Shown: in pieces, positions 19,061 to 28,621 of the stretch
How positions within the stretch are numbered: the stretch's first letter is position 1
Layout of the letters: each line of letters opens with the position of its first letter
Origin: Novosphingobium sp. 28-62-57
GTDB taxonomy: Bacteria; Pseudomonadota; Alphaproteobacteria; Sphingomonadales; Sphingomonadaceae
DNA: 64,000 bases
Assembly: GCA_002256985.1 (NCBI GenBank)
Contig: NCGO01000011.1
Span: 1-64,000, forward strand
Reading direction: 5' to 3'
Made by a program: the position numbers and the translations under genes
Notes under the pieces: model-generated
Database searches by the model: none
The model's input: only the letters and a program-made list of their open reading frames with translations
Told to the model about the DNA's origin: nothing

Positions 19061-19756
19061 ATGGGTCATAAATCGAACCCCATCGGTCTGCGCCTGCAGA
19101 TCAACCGCACCTGGGACAGCCGCTGGTACGCCGAAGGGCGCAACTATGCGCAGATGCTCAAGGAAGACCTTGCGATCCGCAAGTTCATCGTCGAAGCGCT
19201 GCCGCAGGCTGCGATCTCGAAGGTGGTGATCGAACGCCCGGCCAAGCTGTGCCGCGTGTCGATCTATGCGGCCCGTCCCGGCGTGATCATCGGCAAGAAG
19301 GGTGCAGACATCGAAAAGCTGCGCTCGAAGCTGGCCGCGATGACCAACAGCGACGTGAAGCTGAACATCGTCGAAATCCGCAAGCCGGAAATCGACAGCA
19401 AGCTGGTTGCTCAGGGCATTGCCGATCAGCTGATCCGCCGCGTGGCGTTCCGCCGCGCGATGAAGCGGGCGATGCAGTCGGCCATGCGGCTTGGTGCTGA
19501 AGGCATCAAGATCACCTGTGGCGGCCGTCTTGGCGGCGCGGAAATCGCGCGCGTCGAATCGTACCGCGAAGGCCGCGTTCCGGCGCACACGCTGCGTGCG
19601 AACATCGACTACGCCGAAGCCGAAGCCCTCACCGCCTATGGCATCATCGGTATCAAGACCTGGATCTTCAAAGGCGAGATCCTGGGGCATGATCCGATGG
19701 CGCAGGACCGACTGATGATGGAAGCTCAGACTTCCGGCGTCCGTCCGGCTCGTTGA
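19061..19756 (+). CDS. rpsC: 30S ribosomal protein S3
   Basis: 231 aa. [20 protein letters not shown] start, KH domain with [19 protein letters not shown], and C-terminal [14 protein letters not shown]. Forms part of the mRNA entry channel. Two bases after rplV. Confidence 0.98.
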   Translation: MGHKSNPIGLRLQINRTWDSRWYAEGRNYAQMLKEDLAIRKFIVEALPQAAISKVVIERPAKLCRVSIYAARPGVIIGKKGADIEKLRSKLAAMTNSDVKLNIVEIRKPEIDSKLVAQGIADQLIRRVAFRRAMKRAMQSAMRLGAEGIKITCGGRLGGAEIARVESYREGRVPAHTLRANIDYAEAEALTAYGIIGIKTWIFKGEILGHDPMAQDRLMMEAQTSGVRPAR

Positions 19757-19778
19757 TCCTCGAGGTTAGAGAAGCACC

Positions 19779-20213
19779 ATGCTGCAACCGAAGAAGACCA
19801 AGTTCCGCAAGACCTTCAAGGGCCGTATCCACGGTCTGGCCAAAGGTGGCACGGACCTGAACTTCGGCTCCTACGGCCTCAAGGCCCTGGAACCGGAACG
19901 CGTTACCGCCCGCCAGATCGAAGCGGCCCGCCGTGCGATCACGCGCCACATTCGCCGTCAAGGGCGCCTGTGGATCCGCGTGTTCCCCGATGTGCCGGTA
20001 TCGAAGAAGCCTGCCGAAGTCCGTCAGGGCAAGGGCAAGGGTTCGATCGAATATTGGGCAGCCCGCGTAAAGCCGGGTCGCATCCTGTTTGAACTCGATG
20101 GCGTTCCCGGTCCGCTGGCGGCCGAGGCTTTCAGCCGCGCCGCAATGAAGCTGCCGATCAAGACGAAGGTCGTCGCCCGCCTGGGTGATACTTCGCACCT
20201 TGGTGGCGAGTGA
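19779..20213 (+). CDS. rplP: 50S ribosomal protein L16
   Basis: 144 aa. [19 protein letters not shown] start and the segment [20 protein letters not shown], near the A-site tRNA. Ribosome site GAGAAGCACC. Confidence 0.97.
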   Translation: MLQPKKTKFRKTFKGRIHGLAKGGTDLNFGSYGLKALEPERVTARQIEAARRAITRHIRRQGRLWIRVFPDVPVSKKPAEVRQGKGKGSIEYWAARVKPGRILFELDGVPGPLAAEAFSRAAMKLPIKTKVVARLGDTSHLGGE

Positions 20214-20227
20214 TTGGGAACCGAATG

Positions 20228-20431
20228 ATGGCCAAGATCGAAGACTTTCGCGCCAAGAGCGATGACCAGCTTTCCGCTGACCTCGCCGAATTGAAGCGCG
20301 AGCAGTTCAACCTGCGTTTCCAAGGCGCGACGAACCAGCTTGAGCGCCCCGCGCGCATCAAGGAAGTCCGTCGCGACATCGCGCGCATCAAGACGCTGCA
20401 GACTGAGCGTTCTCAGTCGGCCCAGGCGTAA
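20228..20431 (+). CDS. rpmC: 50S ribosomal protein L29
   Basis: 67 aa from the second of two adjacent ATG codons (20225 and 20228), placed 8 nt after GGGA. An in-frame GTG at 20210 is less likely. Two long helices with LREQ-like [18 protein letters not shown], typical of L29. Confidence 0.94.
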   Translation: MAKIEDFRAKSDDQLSADLAELKREQFNLRFQGATNQLERPARIKEVRRDIARIKTLQTERSQSAQA

Positions 20432-20441
20432 GGACGAAAGT

Positions 20442-20711
20442 ATGCCCAAGCGTATTCTGATCGGCACCGTGGTGTCGGACAAGACCGACAAGACCGTGGT
20501 CGTGAAGGTCGAGCGTAAGGTGAAGCACCCGTTGTACGGGAAAATCATCCGCCGCTCGAAGAAGTATCACGCCCATGACGAGGCGAATGCCTTCAAGGCT
20601 GGCGAAACCGTGCGCATCGAAGAGACTGCGCCGATTTCGAAGCTGAAGACGTGGAAGGTCATCGACCGCGTCACAGCCAGCAAGGGCACCGCTGTCGAAG
20701 CGGACGTCTGA
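20442..20711 (+). CDS. rpsQ: 30S ribosomal protein S17
   Basis: 89 aa from ATG 20442. [20 protein letters not shown] start and [16 protein letters not shown] are diagnostic. Followed by a 104-bp spacer before rplN, longer than the other gaps in this block and without a T-run hairpin. Confidence 0.96.
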   Translation: MPKRILIGTVVSDKTDKTVVVKVERKVKHPLYGKIIRRSKKYHAHDEANAFKAGETVRIEETAPISKLKTWKVIDRVTASKGTAVEADV

Positions 20712-20815
20712 GCAGTTTGGGGTTGCTTTGCGGCGCAAGTCGTATAGCGGACCCCGACTTGATTTTTGGAACTGCCGGACTGGTTCCGGCAAGCCAGTGA
20801 GAAGGAACCGGATCA

Positions 20816-21184
20816 ATGATCCAGATGCAATCCAATCTCGACGTGGCGGACAACAGCGGCGCAAAGCGCGTCCAGTGCATCAAGGTGCTGGGTGGGTCTA
20901 AGCGTCGGTTCGCAAGCGTCGGCGACATCATCGTGGTGTCGGTGAAGGAAGCGCAGCCGCGTGCCCGCGTCAAAAAGGGCGACGTGCACCGCGCTGTGAT
21001 CGTCCGTACCCGCAAGGACGTCCGCCGTTCTGACGGTTCGGTCATCCGCTTTGACGGCAATGCGGCCGTGCTCGTCGGCAAGAACGAAGAGCCCATCGGC
21101 ACGCGTATCTTCGGACCTGTGGTGCGTGAACTGCGCGCCAAGGGCTTCATGAAGATCATCAGCCTTGCGCCGGAGGTGCTGTAA
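20816..21184 (+). CDS. rplN: 50S ribosomal protein L14
   Basis: 122 aa. [20 protein letters not shown] and [20 protein letters not shown] are family signatures. Start preceded by GAAGGAACC. The stop overlaps the rplX start (TAATG). Confidence 0.98.
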   Translation: MIQMQSNLDVADNSGAKRVQCIKVLGGSKRRFASVGDIIVVSVKEAQPRARVKKGDVHRAVIVRTRKDVRRSDGSVIRFDGNAAVLVGKNEEPIGTRIFGPVVRELRAKGFMKIISLAPEVL

Positions 21185-21501
21185 TGGCCGCTGCGAAGAT
21201 CAAGAAGGGCGACACTGTCGTCGTTCGTTCGGGCAAGGACAAGGGCCGCACCGGCACTGTCCTGCAGGTCCTTCCCAAGGATGAAAAGGTCGTCGTGCAG
21301 GGCGTGAACATCGCCGCGCGTCACCGCAAGCCGAGCCAGACCAACCCCCAGGGTGGCATCGATCGCTTTGAAGCGCCGATGCATATCTCGAAGGTTTCGG
21401 TAGCCGACAAGGATGGCAAGCCCACCCGCGTCCGCTTCGAAGAGCGCGATGGCAAGAAGGTCCGCGTGGCCGTCAAGTCCGGGGAGGCTATCGATGTCTG
21501 A
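21184..21501 (+). CDS. rplX: 50S ribosomal protein L24
   Basis: 105 aa. KOW motif at the N-terminus ([20 protein letters not shown]). Assembly-initiator protein of the large subunit. Coupled to rplN upstream and overlapping rplE by 8 bases. Confidence 0.97.
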   Translation: MAAAKIKKGDTVVVRSGKDKGRTGTVLQVLPKDEKVVVQGVNIAARHRKPSQTNPQGGIDRFEAPMHISKVSVADKDGKPTRVRFEERDGKKVRVAVKSGEAIDV

Positions 21502-22075
21502 CAAGTACACACCGCGTATGCGGTCGAAGTATGATGCCGAAATCGTTGCCGCGATGCAGGCCAAGTTCGGCTACAAGAACGTGATGGAAATCCCGCGCAT
21601 CGAAAAGATCACGCTGAACATGGGCGTGGGCGAAGCGAGCCAGGACAAGAAGAAGGTCACGACTGCAGCTGCCGAAATGGAGCTGATCGCCGGCCAGAAG
21701 CCTGTCATCACCAAGGCGAAGAAGTCCATCGCGCAGTTCAAGCTGCGTGAAGGCATGCCGATCGGTTGCAAGGTCACCCTGCGCCGCGAACGCATGTATG
21801 AATTCCTCGACCGTCTGATCACCGTTGCAATGCCCCGCATCCGCGACTTCCGTGGTCTGAACCCGAAGTCGTTCGATGGCCGTGGCAACTATGCGATGGG
21901 TCTCAAAGAGCAGATCATCTTCCCAGAGATCAGCTACGACCAGATCGACAAGGTGCGTGGCATGGACATCATCGTCACCACCACCGCCAAGACCGACGAC
22001 GAAGCGCGCGAGCTGCTGCGTCTGTTCGGTTTCCCGTTCCCGCAGGAAGCTGCTGAAGAGCAGCAGGCTGCTTGA
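21494..22075 (+). CDS. rplE: 50S ribosomal protein L5
   Basis: 193 aa from ATG 21494, with GGGGAGG 7-8 nt upstream inside rplX. Contains [20 protein letters not shown] and [20 protein letters not shown]. Binds 5S rRNA. Confidence 0.97.
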   Translation: MSDKYTPRMRSKYDAEIVAAMQAKFGYKNVMEIPRIEKITLNMGVGEASQDKKKVTTAAAEMELIAGQKPVITKAKKSIAQFKLREGMPIGCKVTLRRERMYEFLDRLITVAMPRIRDFRGLNPKSFDGRGNYAMGLKEQIIFPEISYDQIDKVRGMDIIVTTTAKTDDEARELLRLFGFPFPQEAAEEQQAA

Positions 22076-22117
22076 ACGTTGTTGGCTCACCAGAATTGAA
22101 GAAGAGAGCTTAAGTCC

Positions 22118-22423
22118 ATGGCGAAACTGAGTTCCATCAACAAGAACGAGAAGCGCAAGAAGCTCGTTGTGAAGTACGCGGCAAAGTATGCCGCGCTCAA
22201 GGCTACGGCTGACGACCAGTCGCTCGATGAAACCGAGCGTCTGATTGCCCGCCTGAAGATGGCCGAGCTTCCGCGCAATGCGAACCCGACCCGGGTGCGC
22301 AATCGTTGTGCAACCACCGGTCGCCCGCGCGGCTATTATCGCAAGTTCGGCCTTTGCCGGATCGAGCTGCGGGACAAGGGCAACAAGGGCCTTATCCCCG
22401 GCCTGACCAAGTCGAGCTGGTAA
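22118..22423 (+). CDS. rpsN: 30S ribosomal protein S14 (zinc-free type)
   Basis: 101 aa, the long Cys-free form. [20 protein letters not shown] start and [20 protein letters not shown]; this has single Cys residues but not the CxxC pairs of the zinc-binding type. Confidence 0.97.
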   Translation: MAKLSSINKNEKRKKLVVKYAAKYAALKATADDQSLDETERLIARLKMAELPRNANPTRVRNRCATTGRPRGYYRKFGLCRIELRDKGNKGLIPGLTKSSW

Positions 22424-22433
22424 GGATCATCCG

Positions 22434-22829
22434 ATGGCAATGACCGACCCCCTGGGTGATATGCTCACCCGCATCCGCAACGGCCAGCAGGCGAAGAAGG
22501 ACACCGTCCTTTCGCCCGCTTCGAAGCTGCGTGCGCACGTGCTCGAAGTTCTGCAGCGTGAAGGCTACATCCGTGGCTTTTCGGAGGACGCCACCGGCGC
22601 CCACCCGCAGCTGCGCATCGAGCTGAAGTATTTCGAAGGACAGCCTGCGATCAAGCATGTTGCCCGTGTCTCCAAGCCTGGCCGCCGCGTCTATTCGGGT
22701 TCCAAGGAACTTCCGGTGATCCGCAACGGTCTTGGCATCACCATCGTCTCGACGCCCAAGGGCGTGCTTTCGGATGCCGAAGCGCGCGCTGCCAACGTCG
22801 GTGGCGAAGTGCTGGCGGAGGTGTTCTGA
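22434..22829 (+). CDS. rpsH: 30S ribosomal protein S8
   Basis: 131 aa. [20 protein letters not shown] start and [20 protein letters not shown] end. In E. coli S8 represses the spc operon by binding near the rplE start. Its stop overlaps the rplF ATG. Confidence 0.97.
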   Translation: MAMTDPLGDMLTRIRNGQQAKKDTVLSPASKLRAHVLEVLQREGYIRGFSEDATGAHPQLRIELKYFEGQPAIKHVARVSKPGRRVYSGSKELPVIRNGLGITIVSTPKGVLSDAEARAANVGGEVLAEVF

Positions 22830-23362
22830 TGAGCCGCATCGGCAAGAAGCCCGTAGCGATCCCCGGTGGCGTTACGGCGAACATTGCGGACGGCGTGTTG
22901 ACCGTGAAGGGCCCCAAGGGCACCCTGACACTCACGCTCCGCGAAGAAATCAGCTACATCGTCGAAGGAGACACCATTTCGGTGAAGCCGGCCAACGATA
23001 CCAAAGCGGCGCGGGCCTTCTGGGGCATGCAGCGCACGCTGGTCGACAACCTGATGACGGGCGTCACGCAGGGCTACACCAAGGTTCTGGAAATCACCGG
23101 CGTTGGCTATCGTGCCAATTCGCAGGGCAAGAACCTGAAGCTGCAGCTTGGCTACAGCCACGATGTCGATTTCGCCGTGCCGGAAGGCATCGAGATCAAG
23201 ACCCCGGATAACACCACGGTCGAAATCTCTGGCATCGACAAGCAGAAGGTTGGCCAAGTGGCCGCCGAGATCCGTCGCTGGCGCAAGCCCGAGCCTTACA
23301 AGGGCAAGGGTATCAAGTACCGCGGCGAGTTTATCTTCCGCAAGGAAGGGAAGAAGAAGTAA
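22829..23362 (+). CDS. rplF: 50S ribosomal protein L6
   Basis: 177 aa. [20 protein letters not shown] start, and the C-terminal [19 protein letters not shown] signature. Sits near the GTPase centre. Coupled at both ends (ATGA into it, TAATG out of it). Confidence 0.97.
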   Translation: MSRIGKKPVAIPGGVTANIADGVLTVKGPKGTLTLTLREEISYIVEGDTISVKPANDTKAARAFWGMQRTLVDNLMTGVTQGYTKVLEITGVGYRANSQGKNLKLQLGYSHDVDFAVPEGIEIKTPDNTTVEISGIDKQKVGQVAAEIRRWRKPEPYKGKGIKYRGEFIFRKEGKKK

Positions 23363-23712
23363 TGGCAAAGCTGTCTCTCTTCGCACGCCGCCGCCGTCGC
23401 GTCCGTACGGCGCTGAAGGCGCGTTCGGGCGGGCGTCCCCGTCTGTCGGTGCATCGCTCCGGCCGTCACATCTACGTTCAGATCATCGACGATGCTGCAG
23501 GCAAGACGCTTGCTGCAGCCTCGACGCTGGTCAAGGGCGAGAAGTCGATCGGCGCGAATATCGATGCCGCCACCAAGGTGGGCACCGAAATCGCCGAGAA
23601 GGCCAAGGCCGCGGGCATTTCCTCCGTCGTGTTCGACCGCGGTGGGTTCCTTTTCCATGGCCGCGTGAAGGCGCTGGCTGATGCTGCCCGTGCTGGCGGG
23701 CTGGAGTTCTGA
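23362..23712 (+). CDS. rplR: 50S ribosomal protein L18
   Basis: 116 aa. [21 protein letters not shown]-terminus and the terminal [20 protein letters not shown] signature. 5S rRNA-binding. Confidence 0.97.
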   Translation: MAKLSLFARRRRRVRTALKARSGGRPRLSVHRSGRHIYVQIIDDAAGKTLAAASTLVKGEKSIGANIDAATKVGTEIAEKAKAAGISSVVFDRGGFLFHGRVKALADAARAGGLEF

Positions 23713-23714
23713 CA

Positions 23715-24446
23715 ATGGCTGACGAAACCAACCTGGATGGCGTCGCTCCGGTCGAGGCGACCGGCGGTGAGCCGCAGCAGCGTGAAGGTCGTGGCCGTGG
23801 TCGCGGCCGTGGCGGGAATGACCGTGGCGGCAACAACGATCGCGGTGGCAACCGTGGTGGCCGTCGCGATGATCGTCGTGGCGGTGGCCGTGGCGGTGAC
23901 GATGACGGTGGTGAAGAGCTGATCGAAAAGCTCGTGCACATCAACCGCGTGTCCAAGACCGTCAAGGGCGGCAAGCGCTTTGGCTTTGCAGCACTGGTCG
24001 TCGTGGGCGACGGCAAGGGCCGTGCAGGCTTTGGCAAGGGCAAGGCCCGCGAAGTGCCTGAAGCGATCACCAAGGCCACTGCCGCTGCAAAGCGCGCCAT
24101 GGTCCGCGTGCCGCTGAAGGAAGGCCGCACGCTGCACCACGACGGCAAGGGCCGTTTCGGTGCAGGCAAGGTCAACGTTCGCACCGCGCCTGCCGGGACC
24201 GGCATCATCGCCGGTGGTCCGATGCGCGCCGTGTTCGAAAGCCTTGGTGTTGCCGACGTGGTGACCAAGTCGGTCGGCACTTCGAACCCCTACAACATGA
24301 TCCGCGCAACTTTCGACGCGCTTGTCAGCCAGACTTCGCCGAAGTCGGTTGCCCAGCGTCGTGGCAAGAAGGTTGCCGATCTGCTCGGCCGTGGTGGCGC
24401 TTCGGTGGTTGAAGCCGAAGCCGCTGCTGACGCCATTACGGAGTAA
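23715..24446 (+). CDS. rpsE: 30S ribosomal protein S5 with long Gly/Arg-rich N-terminal extension
   Basis: 243 aa versus about 165-170 aa in E. coli. Residues 1-68 are an added head, of which about 23-60 is a Gly/Arg/Asp-rich tract with repeated RGG and RGR triplets. The conserved S5 body starts at about [20 protein letters not shown] and contains [20 protein letters not shown]. The extension probably contacts RNA or partner proteins; extensions of this kind occur in Sphingomonadales, though I cannot check how this one compares. Confidence 0.95.
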   Translation: MADETNLDGVAPVEATGGEPQQREGRGRGRGRGGNDRGGNNDRGGNRGGRRDDRRGGGRGGDDDGGEELIEKLVHINRVSKTVKGGKRFGFAALVVVGDGKGRAGFGKGKAREVPEAITKATAAAKRAMVRVPLKEGRTLHHDGKGRFGAGKVNVRTAPAGTGIIAGGPMRAVFESLGVADVVTKSVGTSNPYNMIRATFDALVSQTSPKSVAQRRGKKVADLLGRGGASVVEAEAAADAITE

Positions 24447-24452
24447 TCGGTC

Positions 24453-24629
24453 ATGGCTACGATCAAGATCAAGCAGATCGGCTCGCCGATCCGTCGCCCC
24501 GAACACCAGAAGAAGATTCTGGTCGGTCTGGGCTTGGGCAAGATGAACCGCGTGGTTGAGCTGGAAGATACAGCTGAAGTGCGCGGCGCGATTGCCAAGC
24601 TTCCCCACATGGTGGCCGTGGTCGACTGA
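24453..24629 (+). CDS. rpmD: 50S ribosomal protein L30
   Basis: 58 aa ([20 protein letters not shown] to MVAVVD), found by reading the gap between rpsE and the next hairpin. [17 protein letters not shown] is the family signature. Six bases after rpsE. Confidence 0.95.
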   Translation: MATIKIKQIGSPIRRPEHQKKILVGLGLGKMNRVVELEDTAEVRGAIAKLPHMVAVVD

Positions 24630-24659
24630 CCTGCGGTTCCCATAAGGGATCAAGGGACG

Positions 24660-24682
24660 CCCCGGCCATGTGCCGGGGTTTT
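24660..24682 (+). terminator. Terminator-like hairpin between rpmD and rplO
   Basis: CCCCGGC (24660-24666) pairs with GCCGGGG (24672-24678), followed by TTTT. It may attenuate transcription inside the spc block, reducing expression of rplO, secY and adk relative to upstream genes. Confidence 0.7.
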
Positions 24683-24782
24683 CCGTTTGAAGCGATTCAC
24701 CAACAGGGGTGACATGCTGCGGCCTTTGGCCTAAGGGCGCCCCTTCCATTCAGCGCGACAAAAGCGAAAGCGAGTGCACTAC

Positions 24783-25307
24783 ATGAAACTGAACGAAATC
24801 TCCGACAACAATGGCGCCCGCAAGGGTCGCATGCGCGTTGGCCGTGGCATCGGCTCGGGCAAGGGCAAGACTGCCGGCCGCGGTCAAAAGGGTGCCAAGG
24901 CGCGTTCGGGCGTCAGCATCAACGGTTTCGAAGGCGGCCAGATGCCGCTCCACATGCGCATCCCGAAGCGCGGCTTCAACAACATCTTCGCCAAGGATTT
25001 TGCCGAAGTGAACCTGGGCATGATCCAGAAGTTCATCGATGCCGGCAAGATCGATGTGTCGGCTCCGGTCGATCACGCGGCGCTCAAGGCTGCTGGCCTT
25101 GCCCGTGGCGGCAAGGACGGCGTGCGCCTGCTTGGCAAGGGCGAGTTCACCGCCAAGGTCACCTTCAAGGTTGATGGCGTGAGCAAGGGCGCGCTGGAAG
25201 CGGTGCAGAAGGCTGGCGGTTCGGTCGAACTGCCCGAGGCTGTGCCCAGCGAGCACGAAAAGAAGACCGCTCGTCGCGAAGTCAACAAGGCCAACAAGGC
25301 CAAGTAA
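24783..25307 (+). CDS. rplO: 50S ribosomal protein L15
   Basis: 174 aa from ATG 24783; an in-frame GTG at 24774 is less likely because [20 protein letters not shown] is the normal start. [20 protein letters not shown] is the family signature. The C-terminus has a Glu/Lys/Ala-rich extension. Confidence 0.96.
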   Translation: MKLNEISDNNGARKGRMRVGRGIGSGKGKTAGRGQKGAKARSGVSINGFEGGQMPLHMRIPKRGFNNIFAKDFAEVNLGMIQKFIDAGKIDVSAPVDHAALKAAGLARGGKDGVRLLGKGEFTAKVTFKVDGVSKGALEAVQKAGGSVELPEAVPSEHEKKTARREVNKANKAK

Positions 25308-25318
25308 GCACCTTTCCG

Positions 25319-25347
25319 ATCCCCGCCCGCCAGTCGGGCGGGGATTT
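25319..25347 (+). terminator. Strong hairpin between rplO and secY
   Basis: ATCCCCGCCCG (25319-25329) and CGGGCGGGGAT (25335-25345) form a perfect 11-bp stem with a 5-nt loop. Only TTT... follows, so it may attenuate rather than end transcription. It also resembles the dispersed palindromic repeats. Confidence 0.55.
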
Positions 25348-25457
25348 CGGCATTGCAGGGGTTCGACTTTTGTCACCCCGCACTATATGGGCTAGGACAA
25401 GACGTCCGAGACCCGGAGCCTTTGGCCCGGTTTCGCAGCAAGGCTTAGAACCCCGAA

Positions 25458-26825
25458 ATGGCATCACGCGCCGATAACATCGCCAGCAATCTGAATCTGG
25501 CCAACTTCTCCAAGGCCACCGAGCTGAAGAACCGCATCTGGTTCACAGTCGGCGCGCTGATCGTGTTCCGCTTCCTCAGCTTCGTGCCGTTGCCCGGTGT
25601 GAACCCGCTGATCATGGAGACGCTCTACGATCAGACGCGCGGTGGCGTGCTGGATATTTTCAATGCGTTTTCCGGTGGTTCGCTGGAACGCATGAGCCTG
25701 ATCGCGCTGGGCGTGATGCCCTATATCACTGCATCGATCGTGGTGCAGCTGGCCGCCTCGCTCCATCCGACCCTTGCGGCGATGAAGAAGGAAGGCGAAA
25801 GCGGGCGCAAGAAGCTCAACCAGTATACGCGCTATGGCGCGGTGTTCCTGACCGCCATTCAGGGCTGGGTGCTCGCCTCCGGGCTTGAAGCCTACGGCGC
25901 GTCGAGCGGGTTGCAGGCGGTGGTGAACCCCGGCATGCTGTTCCGCGTGGGCGCGGTGATCTCGCTGATCGGCGGCACGATGTTCCTGCTGTGGCTGGGT
26001 GAACAGATCACCTCGCGCGGGATCGGCAATGGCGTTTCGCTGATCATCATGGCCGGGATCGTGGCGCAATTGCCCAAGTTCTTTGGCAACCTGTTCGAAG
26101 GTGGCCGCACCGGTTCGATCTCGCCGTTCCTGATCGTGGGTATCGTGATCATGCTGGTGGTGCTGGTCCTGGCGATCTGCTTCTTTGAACGCGCATCGCG
26201 CCGGTTGCTGATCCAGTATCCCAAGCGCGCCACGCAGCGCGGCATGATGCAGGCCGACAGCAGCCACTTGCCGCTGAAGCTGAACACGGCGGGCGTCATT
26301 CCGCCGATCTTCGCCAGCTCGCTGCTGTTGCTGCCGCTGACGATCACGCAGTTTGCGGGCAATTCGATCTCGCCCGATACCACGATGGGGCAGGTGATCG
26401 TGACGTTGAACCAGTATCTGGGCCACGGCAAGCCGCTCTACATGGTGCTTTATGCGCTGGGCATCATCTTCTTTGCGTTCTTCTATACCGCGGTGGTGTT
26501 CAACCCGGAGGAGACGGCCGAGAACCTCAAAAAGAACGGTGGTTTCATTCCGGGCATTCGTCCGGGAAAAAACACCATGAACTACCTCGACTATGTGCTG
26601 ACTCGCATTACCGTGCTGGGCGCTGCATATATCACCGTGGTTTGTGTGGTTCCGGAATATATCATGGCCGAAACGGGCATGGGCGCGGTGTTCTTTGGGG
26701 GCACCAGCCTGCTGATCGTGGTCAATGTGACAGTCGATACAATCACCCAGATCCAGTCGCACCTGCTGGCGCACCAGTATGGCGACCTGATCAAGAAGGC
26801 GAAGCTTAAGGGACGACTGCGCTGA
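25458..26825 (+). CDS. secY: Preprotein translocase subunit SecY
   Basis: 455 aa inner-membrane channel of the Sec translocon with ten predicted transmembrane helices. N-terminal helix RIWFTVGALIVFRFLSFVPL and plug/channel segment GVMPYITASIVVQLA are recognisable; LPLKLNTAGVIPPIFASSLL marks the middle. Partners SecE and SecG are not in this window. Followed by adk after 31 bases, the usual order. Confidence 0.98.
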   Translation: MASRADNIASNLNLANFSKATELKNRIWFTVGALIVFRFLSFVPLPGVNPLIMETLYDQTRGGVLDIFNAFSGGSLERMSLIALGVMPYITASIVVQLAASLHPTLAAMKKEGESGRKKLNQYTRYGAVFLTAIQGWVLASGLEAYGASSGLQAVVNPGMLFRVGAVISLIGGTMFLLWLGEQITSRGIGNGVSLIIMAGIVAQLPKFFGNLFEGGRTGSISPFLIVGIVIMLVVLVLAICFFERASRRLLIQYPKRATQRGMMQADSSHLPLKLNTAGVIPPIFASSLLLLPLTITQFAGNSISPDTTMGQVIVTLNQYLGHGKPLYMVLYALGIIFFAFFYTAVVFNPEETAENLKKNGGFIPGIRPGKNTMNYLDYVLTRITVLGAAYITVVCVVPEYIMAETGMGAVFFGGTSLLIVVNVTVDTITQIQSHLLAHQYGDLIKKAKLKGRLR

Positions 26826-26856
26826 GGGGCAGCAGTCGCTAGAGGGGATAAAAGGC

Positions 26857-27507
26857 GTGAACATCATCCTGTTGGGCCCTCCGGGCGCGGGCAAGGGCAC
26901 CCAGGCACAGCGTCTGGTCGAGCGGCATGGCATGAAGCAGCTGTCGACCGGCGACATGCTGCGCGCCGCCGTGAAGGCGGGAACGCCGGTGGGCCTGAAG
27001 GCCAAAGCGGTGATGGAAGCGGGCGAGCTGGTTTCGGACGAGATCGTCTCGGCACTGATCGGTGATGAGCTGGATGCTCTGCCCGAGGGGCAGGGCGCAA
27101 TCTTCGATGGCTATCCGCGCACCGCTCCGCAGGCGGAGTCGCTCGATGCGATCCTTGCGGAACGTGGCAAGCGGTTGGACCATGTGGTCGAGCTTGATGT
27201 GAACGAGGACGCGCTGGTGGAGCGGATCACCGGCCGCTATACTTGCGCCAGTTGCGGCAAGGGCTATCACGACGTGTTCGAAAAGCCCGCAGTCGAAGGC
27301 ACGTGCGACAAGTGCGGTGGCCACGAATTCAAGCGCCGCCCCGATGACAACGAAGACACCGTGCGCACGCGCATGGCCGAATATCGCGCCAAGACCGCGC
27401 CGATCCTGCCGATCTATGACGCACGCGGGATTGTCGCGCGGGTGGACGGCATGGCCGAGATGGACGCGGTGACAGCAGCCATTGAGGCGATCGTCGGCAA
27501 GCGCTAA
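26857..27507 (+). CDS. adk: Adenylate kinase, zinc-lid type
   Basis: 216 aa from GTG 26857. P-loop GPPGAGKGTQ (7-16), and a long-form LID with four Cys (130, 133, 150, 153) set to bind zinc or a structural metal. Converts ATP and AMP to two ADP. Start preceded by GGGGATAAAAGGC. Last gene of the secY-adk pair; rpsM, rpsK, rpoA and rplQ do not follow. Confidence 0.97.
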   Translation: MNIILLGPPGAGKGTQAQRLVERHGMKQLSTGDMLRAAVKAGTPVGLKAKAVMEAGELVSDEIVSALIGDELDALPEGQGAIFDGYPRTAPQAESLDAILAERGKRLDHVVELDVNEDALVERITGRYTCASCGKGYHDVFEKPAVEGTCDKCGGHEFKRRPDDNEDTVRTRMAEYRAKTAPILPIYDARGIVARVDGMAEMDAVTAAIEAIVGKR

Positions 27508-27555
27508 CAGGGCTGGATGATGCCGCTTTTTCAGAGCGGCAGGAGGCCGTTGGCA

Positions 27556-28350
27556 ATGCGCATGATAGCACACGTAGTGACCGCCGGGGGACTGACGGTG
27601 GCACTGGCAGGCTTTGCCGCTCCGGCATGTGCGGAAGTGGCGCTGAAGACCGAAGCCGGTTTCGTGCTGCGCGTTTCGGCAGAAGTGGCTGCCAGCCCTG
27701 CCGATGCGTGGAAGGCCTTTACCACGCCATCGCTGTGGTGGTCGGCACAGCACACCTTTTCGGGTGAGGCGGTGAACCTGACGCTTGATCCCGTGGCTAA
27801 TGGCTGTTTTTGCGAAAAGCTGCCGGTGCCCAAGGATGCCCTGGCCGCGCAAAAGCCCGGTTCTGTCATGCACATGCGCGTGGTCTATGCCGAGCCTTAT
27901 CGCGCGCTGCGGTTGGTCGGTGGCTTGGGGCCGCTGCAATCAGAGGCCGTCAACGGCACGATGACCGTCACCTTCAAGCCAGTGGACGGGAGCGGCGGCA
28001 AGGCGACGCGGGTGCTCTGGGAATACGTCGTCGGCGGCTTCATGCGCTACAAGACCGAGATCATTTCAGGCGCGGTGGACAAAGTGCTCGAAGGACAATT
28101 GGCCGGATTGGTCGAAGTGCTGGGCCCGGTGAAAGCCGCTGCAGCGGTGCCGGAACCGTTGCTGGACGAGCCTAAAGCGGCTGAACCGCTGGTGGCAGAG
28201 CCTGTTGGTGAGGATGCTGCGCCGGCCAGTGAGGAGCCAAGCTTCACGCCGGACCCGGCTAAGGATGAGGTCGAGGCCGGCGAGTCCGTCAAGACGGCGC
28301 TGGACAAGCTGTTTCCCAGCACCGCGAAGCCGCTCCCCGAGGGTCGGTAA
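27556..28350 (+). CDS. Exported SRPBCC (START/AHSA1-like) domain protein
   Basis: 264 aa from ATG 27556, which has AGGAGG 9 nt upstream; ATG 27517 has no ribosome site. Signal peptide about 1-26 (MRMIAHVVTAGGLTVALAGF then APACA). Mature residues about 30-195 have the SRPBCC pattern: ASPADAWKAFTTPSLWWSAQ at the start, then alternating strands (MHMRVVYAEPYRALRLVGGL) and a long C-terminal helix. The tail (about 200-264) is Pro/Ala/Glu-rich and disordered. This fold binds hydrophobic ligands; the ligand is unknown. 48 bases after adk, so possibly cotranscribed. Confidence 0.75.
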   Translation: MRMIAHVVTAGGLTVALAGFAAPACAEVALKTEAGFVLRVSAEVAASPADAWKAFTTPSLWWSAQHTFSGEAVNLTLDPVANGCFCEKLPVPKDALAAQKPGSVMHMRVVYAEPYRALRLVGGLGPLQSEAVNGTMTVTFKPVDGSGGKATRVLWEYVVGGFMRYKTEIISGAVDKVLEGQLAGLVEVLGPVKAAAAVPEPLLDEPKAAEPLVAEPVGEDAAPASEEPSFTPDPAKDEVEAGESVKTALDKLFPSTAKPLPEGR

Positions 28351-28533
28351 GCTGGTTGTAGCGAATCGGCTCTGCCGGATTTGCCAGTTCCTTCATTTCC
28401 GAAGCATCTTTTGCATGACCGCAGGGGCGGGCCCTCGGCTTTCCCACAGGGTTCGTGCGCCGCTGCGTGACGGAAATTGCTTTCCCCGATAGACGTTTGC
28501 CAAGAGTTGCCGCCATTGCGGAGAATTATTTTC

Positions 28534-28548
28534 GTTCCCTACTTGTTC
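28534..28548 (+). promoter_or_regulatory. LexA (SOS) box of recA
   Basis: GTTC (28534-28537), seven bases, GTTC (28545-28548): the direct-repeat operator GTTCN7GTTC of alphaproteobacterial LexA. It lies 74 bases upstream of the recA start, where it should cover or flank the promoter and repress recA until DNA damage. Confidence 0.85.
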
Positions 28549-28621
28549 CACAAGAACACAAAGGGTACATAAGCCTTGTTGACGGTTCATGTGAGCCAAC
28601 TCTAGCAAGGGAAACGAAGCC

